From MED-G105 sp050331095 (lineage in GTDB: Bacteria; Pseudomonadota; Alphaproteobacteria; Caulobacterales; Parvularculaceae): a stretch of DNA of 64,000 nucleotides. The notes beneath the pieces are model-generated. The model saw only the letters and a list, made by a program, of their open reading frames with translations. It had not been told where the DNA came from and searched no databases. The position numbers and the translations under genes were made by a program. Of the stretch, positions 9,009 to 17,535 are shown in pieces. Where the stretch lies: NCBI GenBank assembly GCA_050331095.1, contig JBHJHE010000013.1:24034-88033 (forward strand), read 5' to 3'. The first letter of the stretch is position 1. Every line of letters begins with the position of its first letter.

Positions 9009-9436
9009 AATCCGGGGTTTGTGAAAGCATCGGACGATCGGTCGCATGCTCTTGCCGTGGGCCGGGGCGTCGGGTTTATTGAGAATGCTTCTGATGAATT
9101 GGCCGAAGCGACGAATTGGATACTGGCGACGTCGCTGTGCGTCCGAAAACGCGGCGACAGTGGAATTCGCCTCAGAGGCGAAATCGCGCCGAAAAGACGC
9201 CGCCGGAGCCCTGGTTTGGCTGGCGTCGGTTTGTAAGCGTTCCGGGATGCGCCGGGTTGAGGCGCGGATACGAAGCGGGCGCCGGGCTGCGATCGGGTTG
9301 ACGATCGATCGGCGACGACCGGTTCGCGGACGAGCCGCGGCGTCTTCCGCGGCGTTGGCGCCGACCGTCCTGGCGAAGGACGCGATCGGCGCCGGGAAGC
9401 GCTCGCTGTTCCGAAGAGCGCGCACAAGGGGCGACG
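9009..9436. other. Intergenic region between the bchF operon and ppaA; no convincing gene
   Basis: Open frames here (for example 9046-9444 plus, 8993-9427 minus) have arginine-rich or unbiased composition and no family resemblance. The only structure seen is a 17-base palindrome at 9166-9182 (TTCGCCTC-A-GAGGCGAA), a possible binding site or small hairpin. The ppaA promoter should lie in this stretch, but I cannot place it. Confidence 0.5.
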
Positions 9437-10354
9437 ATGGCTGACGACCCCGCCGCCGAGGGCGCTGAACCGCTCCGCGACGATCTCGTGAGTTCAGACG
9501 ATCACGTGAATTCAATCGGAGACGTCGAGACCGACGTCGGAGCCGCTCCATCGGCCCATTCCGCCCAGGCGCCGCCCGACGTAGCCGAAGAGCTGCGGCG
9601 CGCCATCGAAGGCGAAATGATCCCCAGGCTGATGCTGGCCCACCGGCTGGCCGAGGCCAGCGGCGCCGCGGACGCGAAAGACGGCGCGGCCCTGAAAGCC
9701 GAAGACGTAGACGCGTTTCTTGACACCGTTCTCGACGGCTCGTCGGCGCGAAGTCTTCGTTTCGTGGACGACGTCATCGCCCGGGGGGTCGCGCGCGAGT
9801 CCGTTTACCTCGATCTCCTAGCGGTCGCGGCCCAAAGGCTCGGCGAAATGTGGGAGACGGACGTTCGCAGCTTCACGGACGTGACGCTCGGGCTCATCCG
9901 CCTTCACGAGGTGGTTCGAGATCAAAGCGCCAAATCCTCGCCCCGGTGGAGCGACACGGCGCCGGTCGGCAAAGTCCTTCTCGGCAACGCGCTTGGGGAC
10001 CAGCACATTCTGGGCGTCGTCATCGTCGGCGAATTCTTCCGTCAGGCGGGCTGGCGCGTCAGTTGCGAACCCGGACGCGACCGTGCGCAACTGGCGGCGC
10101 TCCTCGCCGGCGAGCCCTTCGACGTTCTTGGACTATCGGCGTCGACAACCACACGCGAGGCTCTTGGCGATGAAATTACGGCGTTGCGGGAGGCCTCTCG
10201 CAACCCCGACCTGAAAGTCATCGTCGGCGGCGTCGCTTTCGCCGAGCGACCGTCGCTTGCGAGCGAGGCGGGGGCGGACGGCTGGTCGGTCGACGCCCGC
10301 GATGCGCCTGCCGCCGCGGAGATGTTGCTCGCCTCTTTACGCAACCGCTGCTAG
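9437..10354 (+). CDS. aerR: PpaA/AerR-type cobalamin-binding antirepressor
   Basis: AerR/PpaA proteins bind cobalamin and modulate PpsR/CrtJ repression of photosynthesis genes in response to light and oxygen. The 305-aa product has an acidic unstructured N-terminus (about residues 1-48), a helical B12-cap region with the motif EMWETD (W139), and a B12-binding Rossmann domain with GDQHILG (H190, the expected lower cobalt ligand) and a C-terminal VIVGGVAF strand. AAGGGG lies 5 bases before the ATG. It is followed 31 bases later by ppsR, the arrangement found throughout phototrophic alphaproteobacteria. Confidence 0.9.
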   Translation: MADDPAAEGAEPLRDDLVSSDDHVNSIGDVETDVGAAPSAHSAQAPPDVAEELRRAIEGEMIPRLMLAHRLAEASGAADAKDGAALKAEDVDAFLDTVLDGSSARSLRFVDDVIARGVARESVYLDLLAVAAQRLGEMWETDVRSFTDVTLGLIRLHEVVRDQSAKSSPRWSDTAPVGKVLLGNALGDQHILGVVIVGEFFRQAGWRVSCEPGRDRAQLAALLAGEPFDVLGLSASTTTREALGDEITALREASRNPDLKVIVGGVAFAERPSLASEAGADGWSVDARDAPAAAEMLLASLRNRC

Positions 10355-10385
10355 AGCGCAACCACGGAGGCTTCGTGGATATCAG

Positions 10386-11819
10386 ATGGACGTTCCGGCA
10401 GCGCCTGGCGACAAATCTCTAGCGTTCAAAAGTCCGAAGCGCTTTTTCGCGGACATGGACGCGAGAACGACCGCGCGCATGATCGCCTCGGCCGCTGACG
10501 TCGCCCTCGTCCTGGACGGCGGCGTCATAAAAGACGTCGCCGTCGGCGACGACGCCCTCGCGAAAGACAGCCATGTGTCGGCCTGGCGCGGTAAGCCTTG
10601 GATCGACACCGTCACGATCGAGAGCAAGCCGAAGATCGAAGATCTGTTGAGCGGCGCGGCGCCGAAAGCGGCGCGGTGGCGCCAGGTGAACCATCCGTCG
10701 CCGTCGGGGGCCGACGTGCCGGTCGCCTACATCACGGTGAGCACGGGCGCGGCGAACCGCTTCGTCGCCGTGGGCCGCGACTTGCGGGCGACCGCGGCGC
10801 TGCAGCAACGTCTGATCGAAACCCATCAGGACCTTGAGCGGGAGTACGCTCGACTGCGCGAGGCGGAGTCTCGCTACAGGCTGCTCTTCGACACGACGAA
10901 CGAGCCGGTGTTGATCGTTAGCGCCGCGAGCCTCGCCATCGAGGAAGCCAATCCGGCGGCGCGTCGCCTGATCGGCGTCGACGAGGGAACGACGTTGCGG
11001 GGCGATCTGTCGGCGCTCATGCGCGACGCGTCGCGGCGCGAGGTCGAACGCCTGGCGGCCGCGGCCCTGTCGCTCGGCAAGGCGACCAGCGAGCGCGTGG
11101 CGTTGAAGGACGGCGCCGCCTTCTCGTTGATCGCGTCGGCGTTCCGCCAGGGCGAGGAGACGAAGCTCATCGTGCGGCTGGCCCGCGAAGATCGCCCGGC
11201 GTGCGCGGCCGCGTCGCCGCGCGCGCGGGGCGACGGTCCGCTCGAAAGCGTTATGGAGCATTTGCCGGACGGGCTTCTCGTGGGCAACGGAGACTTGCGC
11301 GTCCTCGCCGCGAATCGCGCGTTCGTCGCCATGGCCCAACTCGTCGGCGCGCAGCAGGCCGTCGGTGAGCCGCTGACCAATTGGCTCGGCCGCTCAGCCA
11401 CCGAGATCAATATGCTTGTCTCGAACCTCAAGAGCCATGGCGCGGTCCGCAATTTCGCGACGGTCGTTCGGGATCGTTTCGGGGTGGAGGAGGACGTCGA
11501 GATCTGCGCCGTTTCCGCCCCGTGCGAGACCGACGCCCGGTACGGGTTCTCGATTCGCAGCGTTGCCCGGCGATTGCCGAGCGGGCCGCGCCTAGGCGAG
11601 ACCCTGCCGAGCTCCGTCGACCAGGTGACGGGCCTCGTCGGGCGCATGCCGCTCAAGGAAATCGTCCGTGAATCGACGGACCTGATCGAAAAACTGTGCA
11701 TCGAGGCGGCGCTCGGCCTCGCCAGCGACAATCGCGCGTCCGCCGCGGAGATCCTCGGGCTCAGCCGCCAAGGGCTTTATTCGAAGCTGAAACGCTTCGG
11801 CATCGACGACGCGGGCTGA
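10386..11819 (+). CDS. ppsR: Photosynthesis gene repressor PpsR/CrtJ
   Basis: PpsR is the aerobic repressor of bacteriochlorophyll, carotenoid and light-harvesting genes and binds TGT-N12-ACA palindromes. The 477-aa protein begins MDVPAAPGDKSLAFKSPKRFFADMD, with PAS-like domains around residues 15-140, 165-280 and 295-400. A Fis-type helix-turn-helix closes the protein (DNRASAAEILGLSRQGLYSKLKRFG). C438, in KLCIEAAL just before the HTH, corresponds to the redox-active cysteine of the Rhodobacter proteins. The open frame reaches back to 10257 inside aerR. The ATG at 10386 was chosen from the family N-terminus, although the GGAGG is 15 bases upstream and lies in the loop of a small CCACG/CGTGG hairpin. 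Confidence 0.94.
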   Translation: MDVPAAPGDKSLAFKSPKRFFADMDARTTARMIASAADVALVLDGGVIKDVAVGDDALAKDSHVSAWRGKPWIDTVTIESKPKIEDLLSGAAPKAARWRQVNHPSPSGADVPVAYITVSTGAANRFVAVGRDLRATAALQQRLIETHQDLEREYARLREAESRYRLLFDTTNEPVLIVSAASLAIEEANPAARRLIGVDEGTTLRGDLSALMRDASRREVERLAAAALSLGKATSERVALKDGAAFSLIASAFRQGEETKLIVRLAREDRPACAAASPRARGDGPLESVMEHLPDGLLVGNGDLRVLAANRAFVAMAQLVGAQQAVGEPLTNWLGRSATEINMLVSNLKSHGAVRNFATVVRDRFGVEEDVEICAVSAPCETDARYGFSIRSVARRLPSGPRLGETLPSSVDQVTGLVGRMPLKEIVRESTDLIEKLCIEAALGLASDNRASAAEILGLSRQGLYSKLKRFGIDDAG

Positions 11820-11840
11820 ACGCAATCGGTCGCGCCAACG

Positions 11841-11886
11841 AGGCGTCAATTTGAATTGACGCCTCGAGTGTAAAGCGTAAATTACA
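11841..11886. promoter_or_regulatory. PpsR/CrtJ operator pair upstream of bchG
   Basis: Two sites lie in the 71-base gap between ppsR and bchG. A 10-bp perfect inverted repeat around a TTGA loop (11841-11864) contains GTCAA-N6-TTGAC, the same core as the bchF operators. A perfect TGT-N12-ACA (TGTAAAGCGTAAATTACA) is at 11869-11886. The second covers the predicted -10 box, so PpsR binding would block bchG transcription. The first could also act as a terminator stem for ppsR, but it has no T-run. Confidence 0.75.
11856..11883 (+). promoter_or_regulatory. Probable bchG promoter, giving a leaderless or near-leaderless mRNA
   Basis: TTGACG (11856-11861) and TAAATT (11878-11883) are spaced 16 bases apart. 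The predicted transcription start would fall about 11889-11891, at the GTG start codon of bchG (11891). No Shine-Dalgarno sequence precedes that codon. Both boxes overlap the PpsR-type operators. Assigned by eye. Confidence 0.5.
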
Positions 11887-11890
11887 CCTC

Positions 11891-12829
11891 GTGTCCCGCG
11901 CCCGCGCACATTCGCCCGCAAACGCACCCGTCCGTACCGCGCCGGAGCTGGCGGCGGTGGGCGAACTTCTCAAGCCCGTCACCTGGTTCGCGCCCATGTG
12001 GGCTTTCGCGTGCGGCGTCGTCTCGTCCGGCGCGCCGCTTTTCGGCGCAGACGCCCGTTGGGCCTACGCGGTCGGCGGCGTGCTGTTGGCCGGTCCGTTC
12101 GTTTGCGCAGCAAGTCAGGCGGTGAACGACTGGTTCGACCGGCACGTCGACGCCATCAACGAACCGGATCGTCCGATCCCGTCGGGCCGCGTGCCGGGCC
12201 GGTGGGGGCTATACATTGCGATTTTCTGGTCCGCCGCGTCGCTTGCGCTCGCGGCGTCGCTCGGGACCTGGGCGTTCGTCGCCGGCCTCGTCGCCGTCGC
12301 GCTGGCCTGGGCTTATTCGGCGCCGCCGTTTCGGCTGAAGCGTGACGGTTGGCTCGGCCCCGCCGCCGTCGGCCTTTCCTATGAAGGGGTCGCATGGTTC
12401 ACGGGCGCCGCGGTCATGCTCGGCGCTGCGCCGTCGCCGCTCGTCGTCGCCCTCGCGCTGCTTTATTCGATCGGCGCCCACGGCATCATGACGCTCAACG
12501 ATTTCAAGGCGCTCGAAGGCGACCGGCGGACGGGTCTGCGCTCCTTGCCCGTTACGTTGGGGCCGGATCGGGCCGCGCGCGTCGCCTGCGCCGTGATGGC
12601 GGCCCCGCAGGTCGTCGTCGTCGCCATGCTCGCCGCTGTCGGCAAGCCGGGTCACGCCGGCGCGGTCGCCACGGCGCTCCTTGCGCAGATCTACCTGATG
12701 CCGCGGCTTCTCGCCGACCCGCGCGGCCGCGCGCCCTGGTACAACGCGACCGGCGTCACGCTTTATGTGCTCGGCATGATGGCGAGCGCACTCGCCGCCC
12801 GGTCGCTGGCGCTCGGAGGCGCAGCGTGA
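11891..12829 (+). CDS. bchG: Bacteriochlorophyll synthase BchG
   Basis: BchG esterifies bacteriochlorophyllide a with geranylgeranyl (or phytyl) diphosphate. The 312-aa integral membrane protein belongs to the UbiA prenyltransferase family, with about eight helices. The first Asp-rich motif is clear (NDWFDRHVDAINEPDRPIPSGR in part, about residues 79-100), and a second is at NDFKALEGDR (about residues 200-210). The start is GTG 11891, with no ribosome site and no earlier in-frame ATG. It begins the rightward bchG-bch2-bchP operon, and its stop overlaps the next start as GTGA. Confidence 0.95.
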   Translation: MSRARAHSPANAPVRTAPELAAVGELLKPVTWFAPMWAFACGVVSSGAPLFGADARWAYAVGGVLLAGPFVCAASQAVNDWFDRHVDAINEPDRPIPSGRVPGRWGLYIAIFWSAASLALAASLGTWAFVAGLVAVALAWAYSAPPFRLKRDGWLGPAAVGLSYEGVAWFTGAAVMLGAAPSPLVVALALLYSIGAHGIMTLNDFKALEGDRRTGLRSLPVTLGPDRAARVACAVMAAPQVVVVAMLAAVGKPGHAGAVATALLAQIYLMPRLLADPRGRAPWYNATGVTLYVLGMMASALAARSLALGGAA

Positions 12830-14160
12830 GCGGAACGTCGGCGCCAGGATTGAGCTGGCTCGGCGTCGTCCGCCTTGGGCTCGTGCAAACGGCGATCGGC
12901 GCGATCGTAGTCCTCGTCACATCGACGATGAACCGCGTCATGGTCGTGGAGCTTGCGCTGCCGGCGGCGCTGCCGGGCGCGCTCGTCGCCTGGCACTACG
13001 CCGTGCAGATGGCGCGGCCGCGATGGGGCCATGGCGCCGACGTCGGTGGGCGCCGGGCGCCGTGGATCGTCGGAGGCATGGCCGCGCTCGCCCTTGGCGC
13101 CGTCGGCGCGGCGCTTTCCGTCGGATTGATGGCGACGTCGCCCTGGCTCGGAACGCTCGCCGCCATGGCCGCCTTCGCGCTCGTCGGTGGCGGCGTCGGC
13201 GCGGCGGGCACGAACCTTCTTGCGCTCCTCGCCGCGACCGTCGCGCCGTCCCGCAAACCGGCCGCGGCCGCAGTCGTCTGGATCATGATGATTTTCGGCT
13301 TCGCCGTCACCGCGGGCGTTGCGGGCGGCCTGTTGACGCCGTTCAGTCTCGCGCGGCTCGTCGCCGTCACCGCAGGCGTCGGCGCGCTCGCCGTGGGCGT
13401 CTCTGCGCTGGCGCTCATCGGCATCGACCGCATGCGGACGCCGAGCGCGCCTGCGCCGTCGGCGACGCCTTTCCGCGCGGCGCTTGCGAGCGTTCTTCGA
13501 GACCCGGAGGCGCGCCTGTTCACGATTTTCGTCTTCGTCGCCATGCTCGCCTACAGCGCGCAGGACCTTATCCTCGAGCCTTTTGCGGGCCTCAGGTTCG
13601 GGTACGACCCCGGCGCCTCGACCCGTCTCGCCGGCGTGCAGCACGGCGGCGCGCTCCTCGGCATGATCGCGACGGCGATCGTCGCTGGCGCGCTAGCCCG
13701 GACGCGTCCCGGCGTCGCGAGGGCGTGGACGTTCGGTGGTTGTCTCGCCTCGGCCATGGCGCTCGTCAGCCTCGCGGCCGCGGCGGCCGTTGGGCCGGGC
13801 TGGCCGCTCAAATGGTCCGTGTTCGCCCTTGGCCTCGCCAACGGCGCGTTCGCGGTCGCCGCCGTGGGCGCGATGATGGCGCTCGCGAGCAAGGGCGGCT
13901 CGGGCCGCGAGGGCGTGCGCATGGGCGTCTGGGGCGCGGCGCAGGCGCGCGCCTGCGGCGTCGGCGGATTTCTGGGCGCGGCGGCCCTTGACGTGGCGCG
14001 CGCGGTCTTCGGCGCGGCGGCTCCGGCGTTCGGCCTCGTCTTCGCGGCCGAGGCCGCCGCCTTCGTCGCGGCGGCCGTTCTCGCCGCCAAGGTCGGGACG
14101 CGCGGCCCTGTCCTGAAACCGCTCTCTACACCCACGATGCGCCGCGTCCCGGCGGAATGA
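12826..14160 (+). CDS. bch2: PucC-family MFS protein Bch2 (ORF428 type)
   Basis: This 444-aa protein belongs to the PucC/LhaA family of 12-helix major-facilitator-like proteins in photosynthesis clusters, between bchG and bchP as in Rhodobacter (ORF428). Its biochemical role is not settled; relatives act in light-harvesting complex assembly or pigment handling. The sequence has family features such as LGVVRLGLVQTAIGAIVVLVTSTMNRVM near the N-terminus (in part) and MGVWGAAQA near the C-terminus. The open frame runs back to 12394 inside bchG as arginine-rich shadow. GTG at 12826, overlapping the bchG TGA, is the sensible start. Confidence 0.88.
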   Translation: MSGTSAPGLSWLGVVRLGLVQTAIGAIVVLVTSTMNRVMVVELALPAALPGALVAWHYAVQMARPRWGHGADVGGRRAPWIVGGMAALALGAVGAALSVGLMATSPWLGTLAAMAAFALVGGGVGAAGTNLLALLAATVAPSRKPAAAAVVWIMMIFGFAVTAGVAGGLLTPFSLARLVAVTAGVGALAVGVSALALIGIDRMRTPSAPAPSATPFRAALASVLRDPEARLFTIFVFVAMLAYSAQDLILEPFAGLRFGYDPGASTRLAGVQHGGALLGMIATAIVAGALARTRPGVARAWTFGGCLASAMALVSLAAAAAVGPGWPLKWSVFALGLANGAFAVAAVGAMMALASKGGSGREGVRMGVWGAAQARACGVGGFLGAAALDVARAVFGAAAPAFGLVFAAEAAAFVAAAVLAAKVGTRGPVLKPLSTPTMRRVPAE

Positions 14161-14189
14161 TCCCGATACGAAATTAGATGGAGCGCCCC

Positions 14190-15410
14190 ATGGCTGAGGA
14201 AAACGTTGGCGTCGAGACATTCGACGCGGTCGTCGTCGGCGGGGGGCCTGCGGGGGCCACCGCTGCGGAAACGCTCGCGGCCAAGGGCCGGCGCGTCGTT
14301 CTTCTCGACAGGCCGGGCCGCATCAAGCCCTGCGGCGGCGCGATCCCGCCGCGGCTCATCCGCGACTTCGCCGTGCCCGACGCGCAGATCGTCGCTCGCG
14401 CGACGTCGGCGCGCATGGTCGCGCCATCCGGACGATCCGTCGACATGCCGATCGAAGGCGGGTGCGTCGGCATGGTGGACCGCGAACGTTTCGACGAGTT
14501 CCTGCGCGAGCGCGCGGCCGCGGCCGGCGCGGTGCGCCGCGACGGTCAGTTCGTTGAGCTCGACCGCGACGCGGACGGCGCAGCGCTCATCCGTTGGCGA
14601 CCAGCGGAGGCGTCAAAAAAAGCGCCTCTACGGACGATCCGCGCCCGCACGGTTATCGGCGCCGACGGCGCGCGCTCGGAAGTGGCGCGCCAGGCTGAGA
14701 TCGCCGAAGAGCCGACCAGCGTTTTCGCCTACCACGAGATCGTCGCCTCGCCGACGGATGCGGACTTCGACGGCTCGCGCTGCGAGATCTACTATCAGGG
14801 CCGTCTGTCACCGGACTTTTACGCTTGGGTCTTTCCCCACGGGGCGCAGACGAGCGTCGGCGTCGGCAGCGCCCGGAAAGGCTTCTCCTTGCGCGGCGCG
14901 ATCGCCGACCTGCGCGCCCGCACGACCCTCGACGCCGCGGAGACGATCCGCCGCGAGGGAGCGCCGATCCCCCTGAAGCCGCGCAAACGCTGGGACAACG
15001 GCAAGGACGTGATGCTCGCGGGCGACGCGGCCGGCTGCGTCGCGCCCGCCTCGGGCGAGGGCATCTACTACGCCATGCTCGGCGGCCAAAAGGCCGGCGA
15101 GGCGGCCGATGAGGTGTTGGCGACCGGCGACGCGCGCGCCTTCGCTCGCGCACGCAAGGCGTACCTCCGCGAACACGGCAAAGTTTTCTTCGTGCTCGGC
15201 GTGATGCAGCACTTCTGGTACCGCAACGACAAACGCCGCGAGCGTTTCGTTAACATCTGCAACGATGAAGACGTGCAGCGCCTCACCTGGGACGCCTATA
15301 TGAACAAGCGCCTCGTGCGCGCGAAACCCGCGGCCCATCTGCGCATTTTCTTCAAGGACATGGCCCACCTGCTCGGGCTCGCCCAGCTGCAACGCGAAAC
15401 CCGTCCGTAA
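14190..15410 (+). CDS. bchP: Geranylgeranyl diphosphate/bacteriochlorophyll reductase BchP
   Basis: BchP is a flavoprotein that reduces three double bonds of the geranylgeranyl tail to phytyl. The 406-aa protein has the FAD-binding GGGPAGATAAETLAAKGRRV near the N-terminus (GxGxxG-type), the IKPCGGAIPP block of the ChlP/BchP family, and a second FAD motif (DVMLAGDAAGCVAPASGEGI, in part). Two starts are possible, ATG 14178 or ATG 14190. GGAG sits 6 bases before the second, so 14190 (MAEENVG) is preferred. It follows bch2 by 29 bases and precedes tspO by 12 bases. Confidence 0.95.
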   Translation: MAEENVGVETFDAVVVGGGPAGATAAETLAAKGRRVVLLDRPGRIKPCGGAIPPRLIRDFAVPDAQIVARATSARMVAPSGRSVDMPIEGGCVGMVDRERFDEFLRERAAAAGAVRRDGQFVELDRDADGAALIRWRPAEASKKAPLRTIRARTVIGADGARSEVARQAEIAEEPTSVFAYHEIVASPTDADFDGSRCEIYYQGRLSPDFYAWVFPHGAQTSVGVGSARKGFSLRGAIADLRARTTLDAAETIRREGAPIPLKPRKRWDNGKDVMLAGDAAGCVAPASGEGIYYAMLGGQKAGEAADEVLATGDARAFARARKAYLREHGKVFFVLGVMQHFWYRNDKRRERFVNICNDEDVQRLTWDAYMNKRLVRAKPAAHLRIFFKDMAHLLGLAQLQRETRP

Positions 15411-15422
15411 GGGGCGCGTGAG

Positions 15423-15929
15423 ATGAGGGCGATCGACGCCAGCAGCCCCGCCGACTGGCGACGCCCGTTCGTCGTGGCCGCGGGCGGGGCGTTTCTCCTC
15501 GCGATGGCCGGCGGCGCGCTGACGCAAGTGGGCCCGTGGTATCGCGGGCTCGAAAAAGCCGCGCTCAACCCACCGGACTGGCTGTTCGCACCGGCCTGGA
15601 CGATCATTTACGCCCTGACGGTCTGGGCGATCGTCGTCGCCTGGCGCGCCGCGCCGTCCAACGCCGCGCGCCGCGTCATCGCCGTCCTGTTCGTCGTCAA
15701 CGCGGGCGTGAACGTTCTTTGGAGCTACCTCTTTTTCACCGCGCAGCGCCCCGACTGGGCGTTGATCGACGTCGCGTTCCTCTGGCTGTCGATCCTTGCG
15801 CCGCTTATCTTCGTGCGACGGTTCGCGCCGCGCGCCGCGCTCCTGCTGGCGCCCTATTTGTTGTGGGTGTCGTTCGCGTCGTACCTCAACTTTGAAGTCG
15901 TGCGGCTGAACCCACCCTTCGGCGCATGA
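15423..15929 (+). CDS. tspO: TspO/MBR-family tryptophan-rich sensory protein
   Basis: TspO is a five-helix membrane protein that binds porphyrins. In Rhodobacter sphaeroides it negatively modulates photosynthesis gene expression in oxygen, apparently by affecting tetrapyrrole levels. The 168-aa product has the family blocks GPWYRGLEKAALNPPDWLFAPAWTIIYAL (in part), WSYLFF and the C-terminal WVSFASYLNFEVVRLN. It is the fourth gene after bchG, 12 bases from bchP and so probably cotranscribed. Its stop overlaps the next start (ATGA). A TspO gene here suggests co-regulation with late bacteriochlorophyll synthesis; this role is inferred. Confidence 0.92.
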   Translation: MRAIDASSPADWRRPFVVAAGGAFLLAMAGGALTQVGPWYRGLEKAALNPPDWLFAPAWTIIYALTVWAIVVAWRAAPSNAARRVIAVLFVVNAGVNVLWSYLFFTAQRPDWALIDVAFLWLSILAPLIFVRRFAPRAALLLAPYLLWVSFASYLNFEVVRLNPPFGA

Positions 15930-16186
15930 TTGAATTCGACGCGCGACTCGTCGGGATCATCGTCGTCGGCGTCGTCATCGAGTTCGCCGCCATAGCGATC
16001 TGGTTCGCGCGCACGGGCCGCACGCGCCTCATTCGTCCGCTTGGATACTTTTTGGGCGCAGGCGCGTCCTTAATGGTCGCGCTGCGGTTCGCGCTCCTTG
16101 GCGGCCTTAATTTGGGCGTCGCCGCGGCCATGTTTTCGGCGCTGCTTTTTCATCTCGCCATGCTGGTCTGGCTCTTCCGGCGCTGA
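15926..16186 (+). CDS. Small membrane protein coupled to tspO, function unknown
   Basis: The 86-aa product has three predicted membrane helices (about residues 7-27, 39-60 and 63-83) and basic connecting loops (ARTGRTRLIRP). I recognise no family function. Its ATG overlaps the tspO TGA as ATGA, so translation is coupled and the gene ends the bchG-bch2-bchP-tspO group. It stops 5 bases from the convergent MFS gene. A 13-base palindrome CTGACG-C-CGTCAG (16183-16195) holds the stop codons of both genes. Confidence 0.75.
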   Translation: MIEFDARLVGIIVVGVVIEFAAIAIWFARTGRTRLIRPLGYFLGAGASLMVALRFALLGGLNLGVAAAMFSALLFHLAMLVWLFRR

Positions 16187-16191
16187 CGCCG

Positions 16192-17535
16192 TCAGGCTTC
16201 CCAATCCGTTTCAAGCCGCCGCGCGGCGAAGATGAACAGCCCGGCTGCGACAGCGTAAAATCCGACGCCTGACAGGATCGCGTAGCGCAGGGACTCGTCT
16301 CCGAACTCGGCGCGCAGCGCGTCGGACAATGCGCCGATGACGAGGTTGCCGACGCCGATGCCGATCAGATTGTTCACGAACAAAAAGATAGCCGACGCGG
16401 TTGCGCGCATGTTCGGCTTCACGATTTGCTGAAAGGCCGCAATCACCGGCCCGAGCCAGACGAGGCTCAGCGCCTGCAGGCCCAGGAAGGCCGGAAAAGC
16501 GAGCGCCAAACTCGTGCTCAGAACGCCGACGAGAAAGAACGGCACCGTCGCGAGGAACGCGAACGCCGGCACAAGCGCATAGGCGGCTTTGCGATCGGCG
16601 CCGTAGCGATCGGCGAGAACGCCGCCAAGCCAGATGCCCGCCGTGCCGCCGAGGAAGAGGATCGTCGCGTAAAAATAGGATGCGTAAAGAAGAGGCCCCG
16701 CGTCATCGGGGATCAGGAAAGCTGGCATCCAGGCGAAAAATCCGGGCAACGCGTCGCCGAAGCTGCGCACGAAAAACGACGGCAGCCAGAAGATAAGGCC
16801 ATATCCAACCATGGAGGCGCTCGCGGCGCCGAACGACATGCCCCAGAAGCTAGGCTTTTTGGCGAGGGTCCGCGCGACGTCCGCGATCGAGGCCGTTCCG
16901 GCGTTGGCTGCGCCGACGCCGTCGAGCCCGCCGCGGGGCGGTTCGCGCACCGTGAGGCGGAAGATCGGCGCGAGCGCCAGGCCCATCAGTCCGACGATGA
17001 CGAACGCTGAGCGCCAGTCGAGATAGCTCGTCAGGACGCCGCCCATCAAAATGCCAAGCGCGGAGCCCAAGGGGATGCCGAACGAGTAAATCGACATCGC
17101 GCGCCCGCGCGCGCTCGCCGGAAAATAGTCAGCGATCAGTGAATAGGCCGGCGCGACGCCGCCCGCCTCGCCGACGCCGACACCGAGGCGCGCTAGAAAC
17201 AAGTGCCAGAAATTCTGCGCGAGGCCGCACGCGGCGGTCATGGCGCTCCAAACGGCGAGCGCCGCGGTCATGATCCAGACGCGGTTCGAACGGGCGGCGA
17301 GCATAGCGACCGGTATGCCGAGAAACGTGTAGAAGAGCGCGAAGGCGAGGCCGCCCATCAGGCTCAATTCAACGTCTGACAATCCGAGATCGGCTTTGAT
17401 TGGCACCGCGAGAATGCCGACGATCTGGCGGTCGATGAAATTGAACGCGTAAACGACGACGAGAATGAAAAGGACGTAAGCGCGGTAACGCCCTGAACGC
17501 CCTTCGTTCGGCGGCGACGCGGCTGCGTCGCTCAT
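16192..17535 (-). CDS. Spinster-like MFS transporter
   Basis: A 447-aa major facilitator with about 12 helices. The N-terminal block FIDRQIVGILAVPIKADLGLSD resembles the spinster-like subgroup. LGVGVGEAGGVAPAYSLIADYFPASARGRA carries motif elements between helices 4 and 6 (quoted in part). The substrate cannot be predicted. Its start overlaps the stop of the upstream alpha/beta hydrolase (ATGA), so the two are cotranscribed. They may process and move the same compound, but nothing in the sequence says which. Confidence 0.88.
   Translation of the reverse strand: MSDAAASPPNEGRSGRYRAYVLFILVVVYAFNFIDRQIVGILAVPIKADLGLSDVELSLMGGLAFALFYTFLGIPVAMLAARSNRVWIMTAALAVWSAMTAACGLAQNFWHLFLARLGVGVGEAGGVAPAYSLIADYFPASARGRAMSIYSFGIPLGSALGILMGGVLTSYLDWRSAFVIVGLMGLALAPIFRLTVREPPRGGLDGVGAANAGTASIADVARTLAKKPSFWGMSFGAASASMVGYGLIFWLPSFFVRSFGDALPGFFAWMPAFLIPDDAGPLLYASYFYATILFLGGTAGIWLGGVLADRYGADRKAAYALVPAFAFLATVPFFLVGVLSTSLALAFPAFLGLQALSLVWLGPVIAAFQQIVKPNMRATASAIFLFVNNLIGIGVGNLVIGALSDALRAEFGDESLRYAILSGVGFYAVAAGLFIFAARRLETDWEA

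Noticed and set aside
9003..9444. Open frames in the bchF-aerR intergenic region (77-144 aa, both strands)
   Set aside because: Composition is that of random GC-rich DNA, there are no family motifs, and they overlap the operators and each other.
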